Positions 34,539 through 42,711 of a DNA stretch of 64,000 nt are shown in pieces. Positions within the stretch are counted from its first letter, which is position 1. Each line of letters opens with the position of its first letter. The stretch comes from JAEXZL01 sp049943125 (GTDB lineage Bacteria > Bacillota > Clostridia > Clostridiales > Clostridiaceae): positions 1,612,001-1,676,000 of the forward strand of contig NZ_CP188040.1 of NCBI RefSeq assembly GCF_049943125.1, written 5' to 3'. The notes beneath the pieces were generated by a model, which saw only the letters and a program-made list of their open reading frames with translations, had not been told where the DNA came from and ran no database searches. The position numbers were made by a program, and so were the translations under genes.

Positions 34539-34570
34539 TCAAGCCCACATTAAGAGGCTTGATTTTTTTT
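34539..34570 (+). terminator. Terminator of the paralogue array
   Basis: TCAAGCC (34539-34545) pairs with GGCTTGA (34556-34562), followed by eight T. Confidence 0.85.
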
Positions 34571-34663
34571 AGTAAATATAAGTAAAATTTGAAATAATAA
34601 ATTTCCTCTGCTATGATAAAATATATATTATATCTTGCAGAATAAAAGATTGGAGCCTAAGCC

Positions 34664-35317
34664 ATGGCAGTGTTAAAGAAACAATCCTTAGTGGATCAAT
34701 TATATGAAGAGCTGAGAAATGAAATTATAAATTTAAAATATCCTTTAGGTGAAAAGCTGGTTGCCAGTGATTTGGAAAAGAAGTATCAGGTGAGCAGTAC
34801 TCCTGTGAGGGAAGCGTTAAACAGGCTTCAGCGGGAAGGTCTCGTGGAATATGAGAATAACATCGGTGCAAAGATAATCACCATTGAGGAAAAGGATGTT
34901 TATGAGATACAGGAGCTAGCCATGACCCTTCATAAGGCAGCTATATGCTTTTCTATGGAAAAGAGTGATCATAGAAAAATAGCAGAAGAGGTGGACAAGT
35001 ATATAGAAGAATATGAAGTAGCTAAGTCTCCAAAAGAGAGGACTATGTGTGTTCATAGACTCATAGGAGTTTTCTATAAGTATTCAGGAAACCGCCGCTT
35101 GGATATGAATATGGGGCTTCTGAAAGGGCAACAGCTAATTTTAAGGAATTTATATAACAATACTGTTGGTCTTAAGGTTTCCTCCTCAGAATATTATAAA
35201 AGAATGAAGGATGAGATATTAAAGGGAAATACTGAAGGGGTTATTAAAGCCCTAGAAGAGGATGGGGAAAGTGCAATACCTGTTATACTTAAAGCAATAA
35301 ATAAGGAATCCCTGTAA
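34664..35317 (+). CDS. GntR-family regulator with FCD-like ligand domain
   Basis: A 217-residue regulator. The winged helix lies in residues about 10-72 (YEELRNEIINLKYPLGEKL, VSSTPVREALNRLQREGLV). The C-terminal helical domain fits FCD, although the His metal ligands are not obvious. It stands upstream of the cupin and the iorAB-ptb operon; a 20-bp palindrome in front of iorA could be its target, by proximity only. ATG follows GGAGCC. Confidence 0.85.
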   Translation: MAVLKKQSLVDQLYEELRNEIINLKYPLGEKLVASDLEKKYQVSSTPVREALNRLQREGLVEYENNIGAKIITIEEKDVYEIQELAMTLHKAAICFSMEKSDHRKIAEEVDKYIEEYEVAKSPKERTMCVHRLIGVFYKYSGNRRLDMNMGLLKGQQLILRNLYNNTVGLKVSSSEYYKRMKDEILKGNTEGVIKALEEDGESAIPVILKAINKESL

Positions 35318-35340
35318 TAATGTGATTTTTAGCTTTTAAT

Positions 35341-35388
35341 AAAGCCTTTTAGAAGAAAGTGAGGTCTTCTAAAAGGCTTTTTGCTTTA
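35341..35388. terminator. Bidirectional terminator
   Basis: AAAGCCTTTTAGAAGA (35341-35356) pairs perfectly with TCTTCTAAAAGGCTTT (35365-35380) between convergent genes. Confidence 0.95.
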
Positions 35389-35401
35389 TTTTATTAGATT
35401 A

Positions 35402-36022
35402 TCAACCTAGGTTCATTTCTGCTGCTTGTGCATCAGCTTTAGTTTGATGAACAACTCCTCTAGGATGGTTTGGAGGAGCATAGATAGAATAAAGCTTAAG
35501 TGGTTCAATTCCAGTATTGGTTATATTGTGCCAGGTTCCTGCGGGTACCATAATAGCAGAATCTTCATCTATATTTCTTTTAAAAGGAAGATTATTTTGG
35601 CTGTTACCCATTTCTGTTATACCTTGCCCTTGCTCAACCCTTAAGAATTGATCAACATCTGGATGCATTTCTACACCTATATCCTCACCAGGCATAATGC
35701 TCATTAAAGTAACCTGAAGCTGATTTCCTGTCCACAGTCCTAATCTGAAGTTTTCATTTTTGTTAGTGGCCTCATGAATATCCAGAGCAGCAGGATTAGG
35801 GCCGTAGTCCTTTAATTGAAGCTCTCCTTGCTGCATGGGGGATGGCATGTTATTGTTCATGCGATAATCATATGGATTATAAGTAGGAGCAAAATAACAG
35901 GGAACGGGATAGGCCCCATAAAAGCTCTGATAAGGGTCGCTCCTATATAAGTCGTTATAGCCGTATGCTACTGGTGGGGTAAAGGGGTAGAAGTATGGAT
36001 TATTATTATATCCTTGATACAT
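35402..36022 (-). CDS. Cupin protein with Tyr/Pro/Asn-rich N-terminus
   Basis: A 206-residue protein. The first 65 residues are dominated by Tyr, Pro, Asn, Phe and Gly (MYQGYNNNPYFYPFTPPVAY). The rest is a single cupin with VEMHPDVDQFLRVEQGQG (the H-x-D-x-D/E box) and PAGTWHNITNTG (second His box), so metal binding is likely. The low-complexity aromatic N-terminus resembles clostridial spore-coat proteins, but a coat location is an inference. Start ATG after AAAGGAA. Confidence 0.8.
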   Translation of the reverse strand: MYQGYNNNPYFYPFTPPVAYGYNDLYRSDPYQSFYGAYPVPCYFAPTYNPYDYRMNNNMPSPMQQGELQLKDYGPNPAALDIHEATNKNENFRLGLWTGNQLQVTLMSIMPGEDIGVEMHPDVDQFLRVEQGQGITEMGNSQNNLPFKRNIDEDSAIMVPAGTWHNITNTGIEPLKLYSIYAPPNHPRGVVHQTKADAQAAEMNLG

Positions 36023-36142
36023 ATTAAATTCCTTTCATAATGGTATATTTTATATTATGATAGGAGCTCTTAAATGGTACTTATTTGAGGGAGGAGCGAA
36101 AAAGTTATTAAGTTAAAAATTTGAATTAGTTGTAATATTTTC

Positions 36143-36201
36143 TTTAACATGCTTTGTCGGGGTGTTATAATTAAGTTAGGGATATATCTTGCAAGATATA
36201 T
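36143..36201 (+). promoter_or_regulatory. iorAB-ptb promoter with 20-bp palindrome
   Basis: TTTAAC (36143-36148) and TATAAT (36166-36171) are 17 bases apart. Ten bases further begins a perfect palindrome, ATATATCTTG-CAAGATATAT (36182-36201), just after the expected start site, typical of a repressor operator. Confidence 0.7.
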
Positions 36202-36241
36202 GATACCGAATCGATTATATGGTTTTAATAGGAGGTTATTC

Positions 36242-38035
36242 ATGAGAAGGTTAATGACAGGAAATGAAGCCTTGGCTAGGGGAGCCTGGGAATCAGGAGT
36301 TAGATTTGCTTCTGCTTACCCTGGGACGCCAAGTACAGAAATTTTGGAGAATATAAGTGAATATGAAGAGATTTATTCTGAGTGGGCACCTAATGAAAAG
36401 GTTGCCATGGAGGCTGCCGTAGGTGCATCTATAGCTGGAGCTCGTTCCTTAGCGGCAATGAAGCATGTGGGAGTTAATGTAGCAGCAGATGCCCTACTTA
36501 CCTTTGCTTATACAGGTGTTACAGGAGGCATGGTGCTGATTTCTGCTGATGACCCAGGTCTTCACTCCTCACAAAATGAGCAGGACAATAGATATTATGC
36601 AAAGCTAGCAAAGATTGCTATGATAGAGCCCTCTGATTCTCAGGAAGCTAAGGATTATATGATAGCTGCCATGGAGATTAGTGAAAAATTTGATACTCCT
36701 GTGCTTATGAGGGTTACTACAAGAATATGCCACAGCAAAACTCTTGTGGAGCTAGGTGAAAGAAGAGAAGTTCCAATAGTACCTTATGAAAAACAGATGA
36801 AGTATAATCCAATACCTTCAGTATCCAAGGTTCTTCACAAGAATATAGAAGAAAATAGGTTAGTTAACCTTAGAAGATTTTCCAATGAAACCTCTCTTAA
36901 CTCTATTGAGTGGAATGGGGACAGGAAGATAGGAATAATCTCTGCTGGAGTTGCTTATCAATATGCCAAGGAAATTTTTGAGGATAGAGCTTCTTACCTT
37001 AAGATTGGCTTTAGCTATCCTATGCCAATGGAAAAGATTAAGGACTTTGCTTCTCAGGTAGAAACCCTCTATGTGATAGAGGAACTGGAGCCATTTATGG
37101 AGGAGCAGATTAAGGCTGCAGGAATAAGCTGCATTGGTAAGGATAAGATTCCTCAGATATATGAGTTGAATCCAGATATACTGAAAAAGGTTTTATTAGG
37201 AGAAGAAAATCCAGTAATAGAATATGATGATTCAGTAGTAGCTAACAGACCTCCAACCCTCTGTGCAGGGTGTCCTCATAGAGGCTTCTTCTATGAGCTA
37301 GCAAAGAATAAGAATGCTTTTATATCCAGTGATATAGGCTGCTATGCCTTAAGTGGTATGGCTCCATTGAATGCAAAGGATACGGCTCTCTGCATGGGAG
37401 CAGGTTTCTCCATAGCCCATGGAGCACAGAAGGTATTCAACATGGCAGGAAGCAATAAGAGGGCTGTGGGAGTTATGGGAGACTCAACCTTCTTCCATTC
37501 TGGTATGACAAGCCTCTTAGACTCTGTATATAACAAGAGCAACGTTCTTCAGGTTATATTAGATAACAGAATCACTGGAATGACTGGCCATCAGGAGAAT
37601 CCTGGTACTGGATATACCATTAAGGGTGAGGCTGCAACTGTAACAGATATTGGAGAGGTTTCTAAGGCTTTAGGAGTAAAGCATGTGAGAGTGGTAAATC
37701 CTTTGAAGCTTTCTGAGGTAAAGGAAGCGATTAAGTGGGGAATGTCCTTTGATGAACCAGCAGTGCTTATAACTAGATGGCCCTGTGTTCTTAAAAAGCT
37801 ATCCCTAGAGGATAAAGAGGAATTTGGCGATTATATGAGCAAAAATGCCGTGGATCCTGATAAATGTATAGGCTGTAGAGCTTGTATAAGAACTGGCTGC
37901 CCTGCTTTATCTTACAATAAGGACACTAAGAAGGTAACTATAGATAGAAATCAATGTGTTGCCTGCGATGTCTGTGCTCAAGTATGTCCAAAGAAAGCTA
38001 TAGACAGGGAGGTTGTTTTAAATGTCAGAGGTTAA
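36242..38035 (+). CDS. iorA: Indolepyruvate ferredoxin oxidoreductase, alpha subunit
   Basis: A 597-residue TPP enzyme that oxidatively decarboxylates aryl pyruvates (from Trp, Phe, Tyr) to aryl-acetyl-CoA, reducing ferredoxin. The N-terminal half has SAYPGTPSTEILENI, then AAVGASIAGARSLAAMKHVG. The TPP site includes GCYALSGMAPL and GDSTFFHSGM. Two 4Fe-4S motifs lie at the C-terminus, CIGCRACIRTGCP and CVACDVCAQVCP. The frame is open from 36149, but ATG 36242 with AGGAGG gives the usual N-terminus. It overlaps iorB by 14 bases. Confidence 0.95.
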   Translation: MRRLMTGNEALARGAWESGVRFASAYPGTPSTEILENISEYEEIYSEWAPNEKVAMEAAVGASIAGARSLAAMKHVGVNVAADALLTFAYTGVTGGMVLISADDPGLHSSQNEQDNRYYAKLAKIAMIEPSDSQEAKDYMIAAMEISEKFDTPVLMRVTTRICHSKTLVELGERREVPIVPYEKQMKYNPIPSVSKVLHKNIEENRLVNLRRFSNETSLNSIEWNGDRKIGIISAGVAYQYAKEIFEDRASYLKIGFSYPMPMEKIKDFASQVETLYVIEELEPFMEEQIKAAGISCIGKDKIPQIYELNPDILKKVLLGEENPVIEYDDSVVANRPPTLCAGCPHRGFFYELAKNKNAFISSDIGCYALSGMAPLNAKDTALCMGAGFSIAHGAQKVFNMAGSNKRAVGVMGDSTFFHSGMTSLLDSVYNKSNVLQVILDNRITGMTGHQENPGTGYTIKGEAATVTDIGEVSKALGVKHVRVVNPLKLSEVKEAIKWGMSFDEPAVLITRWPCVLKKLSLEDKEEFGDYMSKNAVDPDKCIGCRACIRTGCPALSYNKDTKKVTIDRNQCVACDVCAQVCPKKAIDREVVLNVRG

Positions 38036-38597
38036 GAATATATTATTATGTGGAGTAGGTGGACAGGGAACAATCCTTGCCAGTAAGATATTATCCCATG
38101 CCCTTGTTGAAGCTGGTTATGATGTAAAGATGTCAGAGATCCATGGAATGTCCCAGAGAGGTGGAAGTGTTACTACTCAGGTACGCTATGGAGAGAAGGT
38201 ATATTCACCTATAATCGGTAGAGGTTCAGCAGATATTCTCGTGGCCTTTGAAGCTATGGAAGCTCTGAGATATATAGGAGAGATAAATCCAAAGGGTAAG
38301 GTTGTAGTTAATGATTTTAAGATGCAGACTGCTACCACAATAACAGGACAGCAGGAATATCCTGAGGATTCTGTGGAAAGAGTAAAGGCTTTGGCAGAGA
38401 CAAAGGTATTAAATGCTGCTAAGGTTGCTGAGGACTTAGGTAGCCCTAGAGCTATGAATATAGTTCTTTTAGGAGCTCTTGTTAAGCTAATGAACCTTCA
38501 GGACCTAAACTGGGAGGAAGCTATTTCAGCCTGTGTAAAGCCAGCTTTTGTGGAATTGAATAAAAAGGCTTTAGAAGCAGGGATGCTGGCAGTATAA
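38022..38597 (+). CDS. iorB: Indolepyruvate ferredoxin oxidoreductase, beta subunit
   Basis: A 191-residue gamma-type oxidoreductase subunit (PF01558). It begins NILLCGVGGQGTILASKIL, contains EIHGMSQRGGSVTTQVRYG, and ends with the AFVELNKKALEAG helix. It forms the second subunit of the enzyme encoded just upstream; the 14-base overlap ensures coupled synthesis. Confidence 0.95.
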   Translation: MSEVKNILLCGVGGQGTILASKILSHALVEAGYDVKMSEIHGMSQRGGSVTTQVRYGEKVYSPIIGRGSADILVAFEAMEALRYIGEINPKGKVVVNDFKMQTATTITGQQEYPEDSVERVKALAETKVLNAAKVAEDLGSPRAMNIVLLGALVKLMNLQDLNWEEAISACVKPAFVELNKKALEAGMLAV

Positions 38598-38632
38598 TGG
38601 ATTTAACAGTATATTCCTAAAGGTGGTTATTC

Positions 38633-38686
38633 ATGAATATTTATCAGGAGAGACACCGGAAATATATGATTATGGAGATGATGTAA
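38633..38686 (+). CDS. Possible 17-codon leader ORF coupled to the ptb-like gene
   Basis: A short frame, MNIYQERHRKYMIMEMM, starts at ATG 38633 with AAAGGTGG eight bases upstream. Its TAA overlaps the ATG of the next gene as TAATG. A ribosome finishing it would be placed on the downstream start. It may be only a coupling device; no product is known. Confidence 0.4.
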   Translation: MNIYQERHRKYMIMEMM

Positions 38687-39591
38687 TGGTTTATAATAGC
38701 TTTGAAGAGCTGATAAAAAAGGTTAAGGGCTATCCTGAGAGAAAAAGAATGGCCGTGGCAGTAGCAGAGGACAGCCACACTCTAGAGGCAGTGATAAATG
38801 CCCGTGAGGAAGGGATAATCAGTCCTATATTAGTGGGAAATAAAGAAAAAATTCAAGCAGTACTTGAGGAAATGGGAGAAGAAGTTCCTTTTGAAGACAT
38901 TTATAATGCCGAGAGTGATGAGGAAGCTTGTACACTTGCTGTAAGCCTTGTTAGAGAAGGAAAGGCAGACTTTCTTATGAAGGGTAAGGTGGACACTAAG
39001 ATTATCCTCAAGGCTGTGGTGAATAAGGAAGCAGGCCTTGGCCTTGGAAGAACCATGTCTCATTTTACAATGTTTCATGTTCCTACCTATCATAAGATAC
39101 TGGTAGCAGTAGATGGTGGTATGGTAACCTACCCTACTTTGGAGCAGAAAAAGGACATTATAACCAATACAGTGGACACACTTCTGGACATGGGATATAC
39201 CTGTCCTAAGGTTGGAGTGCTTGCCTGCGTAGAAAAGGTAAACCCTAAGATGCCTGAGACGGTAGAAGCAGACGAGCTCCGTCAGATGAACCATAGAGGA
39301 GAGATAGAAAATTGTATAGTAGAAGGACCTATTTCCTACGACTGTGCTGTTGATAAGGAAATAGCCGACTTTAAGGGCTATAAAAGCAGAATAGCAGGTG
39401 ATGTGGATGTGATCGTAGCTCCAAATATCCATGCAGGAAATATTATGGGGAAAATGCTCATCTGTACCTGTAAGGCTAAGATGGCAGGCTTTGTGGTAGG
39501 AGCAAAATGCCCAGTAGTATTAACCTCTAGAGGCTCTTCACCAGAGGAAAAATATTTATCTATAGTGGTTTCTGCAGCAGCAGTTAAGTAA
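38686..39591 (+). CDS. Phosphate acyltransferase, phosphotransbutyrylase type
   Basis: A 301-residue member of the phosphate acetyl/butyryl transferase family (PF01515), converting acyl-CoA and phosphate to acyl phosphate. The start MVYNSFEELIKKVKGY is typical of Ptb. ADFLMKGKVDTKIILKAVVN and FVVGAKCPVVLTSRGSSPEEK are conserved core segments. The frame is open from GTG 38623, but ATG 38686 has GGAG eight bases upstream and gives the family length. Behind iorAB it could conserve energy from aryl-acetyl-CoA; no kinase gene follows. Confidence 0.88.
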   Translation: MVYNSFEELIKKVKGYPERKRMAVAVAEDSHTLEAVINAREEGIISPILVGNKEKIQAVLEEMGEEVPFEDIYNAESDEEACTLAVSLVREGKADFLMKGKVDTKIILKAVVNKEAGLGLGRTMSHFTMFHVPTYHKILVAVDGGMVTYPTLEQKKDIITNTVDTLLDMGYTCPKVGVLACVEKVNPKMPETVEADELRQMNHRGEIENCIVEGPISYDCAVDKEIADFKGYKSRIAGDVDVIVAPNIHAGNIMGKMLICTCKAKMAGFVVGAKCPVVLTSRGSSPEEKYLSIVVSAAAVK

Positions 39592-39594
39592 AAT

Positions 39595-39638
39595 ATAGAA
39601 CCAGCAATAATAATTATAAATATTATTGCTGGTTCTAT
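39595..39638. terminator. Bidirectional terminator after ptb-like gene
   Basis: An 18-bp stem: ATAGAACCAGCAATAATA (39595-39612) with TATTATTGCTGGTTCTAT (39621-39638). Confidence 0.95.
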
Positions 39639-40106
39639 TTAATTTTCTAATAGTTCTAGGGTTTTAATGATAAAAGAAGGATTTCCGAAGAGAGTGAATC
39701 GTGCTTTTCCTTCCTTTTCTATATAGTCATAGGAATACCTTGCATAGCTATCATTTAAGTCAGTGTTATTTATTACCTCAACTAGCTTGTTGGACATATC
39801 TAAGGCAGCGTCCTTATTATCACAATAATAATCTACAATACTGCAGATCTGGATGCTTCCTTTTATATCTGTATTAACTCCATCAATAAAATCAAGTATC
39901 TCTTGTCTTTTGTTATCATGGATAGCTTTTGTTACATCCTTATTATTAAATAGCTTTTCAATGTTATCCATGGTAAACCTCCATTGACCACCGATTTTTT
40001 TCCCTTCCAGGCTTCCGTTTTTAAGATAGTTTCTAATAGTTCGGCTTGTGAGGCCAGTGATATTAGCAATATCCTCTACGGTATAAAGTTTTTCAAAGTC
40101 ATTCAT
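39639..40106 (-). CDS. Helix-turn-helix protein of MerR/excisionase type
   Basis: A 155-residue protein. The N-terminal helix-turn-helix (LYTVEDIANITGLTSRTIRN, then LEGKKIGGQWRFT) is of the excisionase/MerR-like HTH_17 kind. The rest, about 95 residues, has KRQEILDFIDGVN and ends ASFIIKTLELLEN-like, matching no effector domain I know. Upstream are five TTCAT boxes on a 10-bp grid, a likely self-regulatory array. Confidence 0.75.
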   Translation of the reverse strand: MNDFEKLYTVEDIANITGLTSRTIRNYLKNGSLEGKKIGGQWRFTMDNIEKLFNNKDVTKAIHDNKRQEILDFIDGVNTDIKGSIQICSIVDYYCDNKDAALDMSNKLVEVINNTDLNDSYARYSYDYIEKEGKARFTLFGNPSFIIKTLELLEN

Positions 40107-40130
40107 TAATTACAACCTCCTTCCATTTAT

Positions 40131-40185
40131 TTCATTATATTTCATTTAATTTCATAAGTAAATACATATTTTCATATATTTTCAT
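40131..40185 (-). promoter_or_regulatory. Five TTCAT boxes at exact 10-bp spacing
   Basis: TTCAT starts at 40131, 40141, 40151, 40171 and 40181; the slot at 40161 is degenerate (AATACAT). On the coding strand of the HTH gene these read ATGAA. One box per helical turn places all sites on one face of the DNA. Confidence 0.6.
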
Positions 40186-40320
40186 ATTTTACAATATTAT
40201 AAAAATATAAGATATTTATACTAGATTTATTATTGTATAGATAAATTAATTGGCATATAATTAACACAGTGGTATTTTTTGGTGCAATATATGCATATTT
40301 TTACAGGAGGAGAGGCTATT

Positions 40321-41112
40321 ATGGCAGTAATGGATGTAAATTTTTATTCAAGTTGTCTTATGAGGAATGTCACCTATAGAGCTATAATTCCATTTTCTAG
40401 TGGAGTATTTCCCGGGGAAAATGAGAAGGATAGAGAGGAGTTTAAAACTCTGTATCTGCTTCATGGAATAATGGGAAATTATACAGATTGGACTTATCTA
40501 TCAAGAGCAGTACAGCTAGCAGAAAAGTTTAAAATAGCAATTATAATGCCTTCAGGGGATAACAGCTTTTATGTGGACAATGAAAAGAATTTGAGCTTTT
40601 ATGGTGAATACATAGGTAGGGAGCTAGTAGAGGAAACTAGAAGGCTCCTTCCACTATCTAAGAGGAGAGAGGATACCTTCATAGGAGGCTTGTCTATGGG
40701 GGGCTATGGTGCTTTAAGAAATGGACTTAAGTACTCTGATACCTTCAGTGCTGTGGCCGGCCTATCATCAGCTTTTGTTATAGATCTTGCTGCTGCTCCA
40801 GATGATCCTGTGGTTCCCTTTAGAAAAAAGAGTTATTTTGAAAGCATTTTTGGAGATATATCTAAGCTTCCAGGGAGCGATAATGACCCGGAGGCTCTCA
40901 TAGAGAATATTTTAAAAGAAGAAAAGGAGCTTCCTAGATTATTTATAGCTTGTGGCACTGAAGATTTCCTTTTACAGTATAACAGAGACTTTAGAGATTT
41001 CTTAGTAGATAGGAATGTCCCCCATATCTATCATGAGAGTAGAGGTGGACATGACTGGATCTTTTGGGATCAGTATCTTGAGAAGATGCTAAGGTGGCTT
41101 AAAAGAGGATAA
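40321..41112 (+). CDS. Esterase of the EstA/S-formylglutathione hydrolase-like family
   Basis: A 263-residue alpha/beta hydrolase. The nucleophile Ser is in GGLSMGGYGALR near residue 124, the acid in CGTEDFLLQ and the His in RGGHDWIFWDQYLE. LLHGIMGNYTDW gives the oxyanion region. The layout matches the tributyrin-esterase/FrmB group (Esterase, PF00756). The frame opens at 40279, but ATG 40321 follows GGAGGAG. Confidence 0.88.
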   Translation: MAVMDVNFYSSCLMRNVTYRAIIPFSSGVFPGENEKDREEFKTLYLLHGIMGNYTDWTYLSRAVQLAEKFKIAIIMPSGDNSFYVDNEKNLSFYGEYIGRELVEETRRLLPLSKRREDTFIGGLSMGGYGALRNGLKYSDTFSAVAGLSSAFVIDLAAAPDDPVVPFRKKSYFESIFGDISKLPGSDNDPEALIENILKEEKELPRLFIACGTEDFLLQYNRDFRDFLVDRNVPHIYHESRGGHDWIFWDQYLEKMLRWLKRG

Positions 41113-41124
41113 AAGCATTTAGAA

Positions 41125-41155
41125 AGCCTGCATACAAATGTATGCAGGCTCTATT
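41125..41155. terminator. Terminator between esterase and YmaF-like genes
   Basis: AGCCTGCATAC (41125-41135) pairs with GTATGCAGGCT (41140-41150) around AAAT. Confidence 0.85.
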
Positions 41156-41190
41156 AATAATACTTTAGAAGTTACTTAATAAAGAGGTGA

Positions 41191-41637
41191 TTATTTGCTG
41201 CGTCTTCTAGTTTCTTCTTCCACAAGAGGTCTGTCTATTAGTGATGTGAAGAAGTACTCATGGCTATGGTCATTTGCCTCAGTGCTAGTTCCACATAAAA
41301 CATGAATGTGCTTATCTGTGTTACCAATATAAATGGCTGGACCAGTTTTTCCACCTATTTCATGCCAGTGCTCAAGGGTATCAGTGTTAACATGATAGGC
41401 ATGAACATGGTTTTTTCCATTATCAATTTCAATAGTAGCACTGGTTACACCTGCAACACGATGGCTATGGAGAGTAGAATTAGCATTTCCAACATTCGCT
41501 TGTCTAACAACCCCTACAAATTCATGAGTATGGGATAATTCAGTGGTAGTATCGTCATCACATCTTCTTTCGCAATTATAGTCATAATCTCTACTAACCT
41601 CTGTGGTATCAACTGAATAATTTCTTCTTGTGCTCAT
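41191..41637 (-). CDS. YmaF family His-rich protein
   Basis: A 148-residue protein with regularly spaced His motifs: SHTHEF, LHSHRVAG, KNHVHAYHV, EHWHEIGG, DKHIHVLCG and NDHSHEYFF. This is the pattern of the YmaF family, possibly metal-binding; function unknown. A basic RRRSK ends the chain. The frame is open from 41661, but the ATG ending at 41637 has AGGAGG upstream. Confidence 0.85.
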   Translation of the reverse strand: MSTRRNYSVDTTEVSRDYDYNCERRCDDDTTTELSHTHEFVGVVRQANVGNANSTLHSHRVAGVTSATIEIDNGKNHVHAYHVNTDTLEHWHEIGGKTGPAIYIGNTDKHIHVLCGTSTEANDHSHEYFFTSLIDRPLVEEETRRRSK

Positions 41638-41902
41638 TAGTTTTCCTCCTACTTTTTGCATTGGTATAAGGACTCTATTTCCTGTCCCTTATATATACTA
41701 TTCACTCCTTTAAGGAAGGTGAAAGAAACTTCAATTTTTTGTAGCTTTAAGTCCTTAGCTTACTAATTCATAGGAAATAATAGCTGTAAGCCTTCAATGA
41801 GATTTATATAAAATTATTCTATTTGCAATAGAAATAGTGCTAAAATATTCCTAAAGGAAAAATATATTGTGTAAGAAAGGTGGGAGAGACCCCTAAGGTC
41901 AA

Positions 41903-42646
41903 ATGGCTATGAATGATACAATAAAGCTTTTACAGTCACATAAATCTATAAGAAAATATACAGATAAGCCTATAGAAGAAGAAAAGCTCCTAGAAATAAT
42001 TAAGAGTGCACAGTGTGCTTCTACCTCAAGCTTTATACAGGCTTATAGCATAATATCTGTAGAAAATAAAGAAAACAGAAAGAGAATATCAGAGCTGGCA
42101 GGTAATCAAGCTTATATTGTAGAATGCCCTGTATTTTTAATCTTCTGTGCTGACCTCAGCCGATTGGAAAGAGCCTGCGAAAGCAGTGGGTTTGAATTTG
42201 ATGGAGGCTATACAGAAAGCTTTGTGGTTGCCACAGTAGATGCTGCCCTAGTAGCTCAAAACGCCATGATAGCAGCAGAAGCATTAGGACTTGGAGGAGT
42301 ATATATTGGTGGAATCAGAAATAATCCTGATAAGATAGCAGATATATTGAAGCTTCCTAAGAACTGTTATCCTCTAGTAGGCATGTGCCTTGGATATCCT
42401 GCAGAGAGTCCAGATAAGAAGGAAAGACTGCCTTTAGAGGTAGTATTCAAGAAGGATGAATATATACCTTCACAGGAGGAAGAAAAGCTTTCAGAGTATG
42501 ACGAAAGAATTAAGCTATATTACAATGCCAGAACCAGTGGACAGCGTCAGGATACCTGGAGCGGCCAGGTAGCTGAAAAGCTTCAAAGCAATAGAAGGCC
42601 TCACATGAAGAAGTTTTTAGAGGATAGAGGGTTTATACTGAAATAA
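41903..42646 (+). CDS. Nitroreductase family protein (NfsA-like), second copy
   Basis: A 247-residue FMN oxidoreductase with SHKSIRKYTDKPIEEEKLLE, SSFIQAYSIISV and the ALGLGGVYIGGIRNNPDK segment. Same length and order as the protein at 24498-25241 but only moderately similar, so they are old paralogues. The start is ATG 41903 or 41909, both preceded by AAGG. Confidence 0.88.
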   Translation: MAMNDTIKLLQSHKSIRKYTDKPIEEEKLLEIIKSAQCASTSSFIQAYSIISVENKENRKRISELAGNQAYIVECPVFLIFCADLSRLERACESSGFEFDGGYTESFVVATVDAALVAQNAMIAAEALGLGGVYIGGIRNNPDKIADILKLPKNCYPLVGMCLGYPAESPDKKERLPLEVVFKKDEYIPSQEEEKLSEYDERIKLYYNARTSGQRQDTWSGQVAEKLQSNRRPHMKKFLEDRGFILK

Positions 42647-42660
42647 ATAACATAGTAACA

Positions 42661-42709
42661 AATAATCCACAGCAATACATTGATTATATCTGTATCGCTG
42701 TGGATTATT
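42661..42709. terminator. Bidirectional terminator
   Basis: AATAATCCACAGC (42661-42673) pairs with GCTGTGGATTATT (42697-42709), with ATACA/TGTAT continuing the stem. Confidence 0.9.
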
Positions 42710-42711
42710 TA

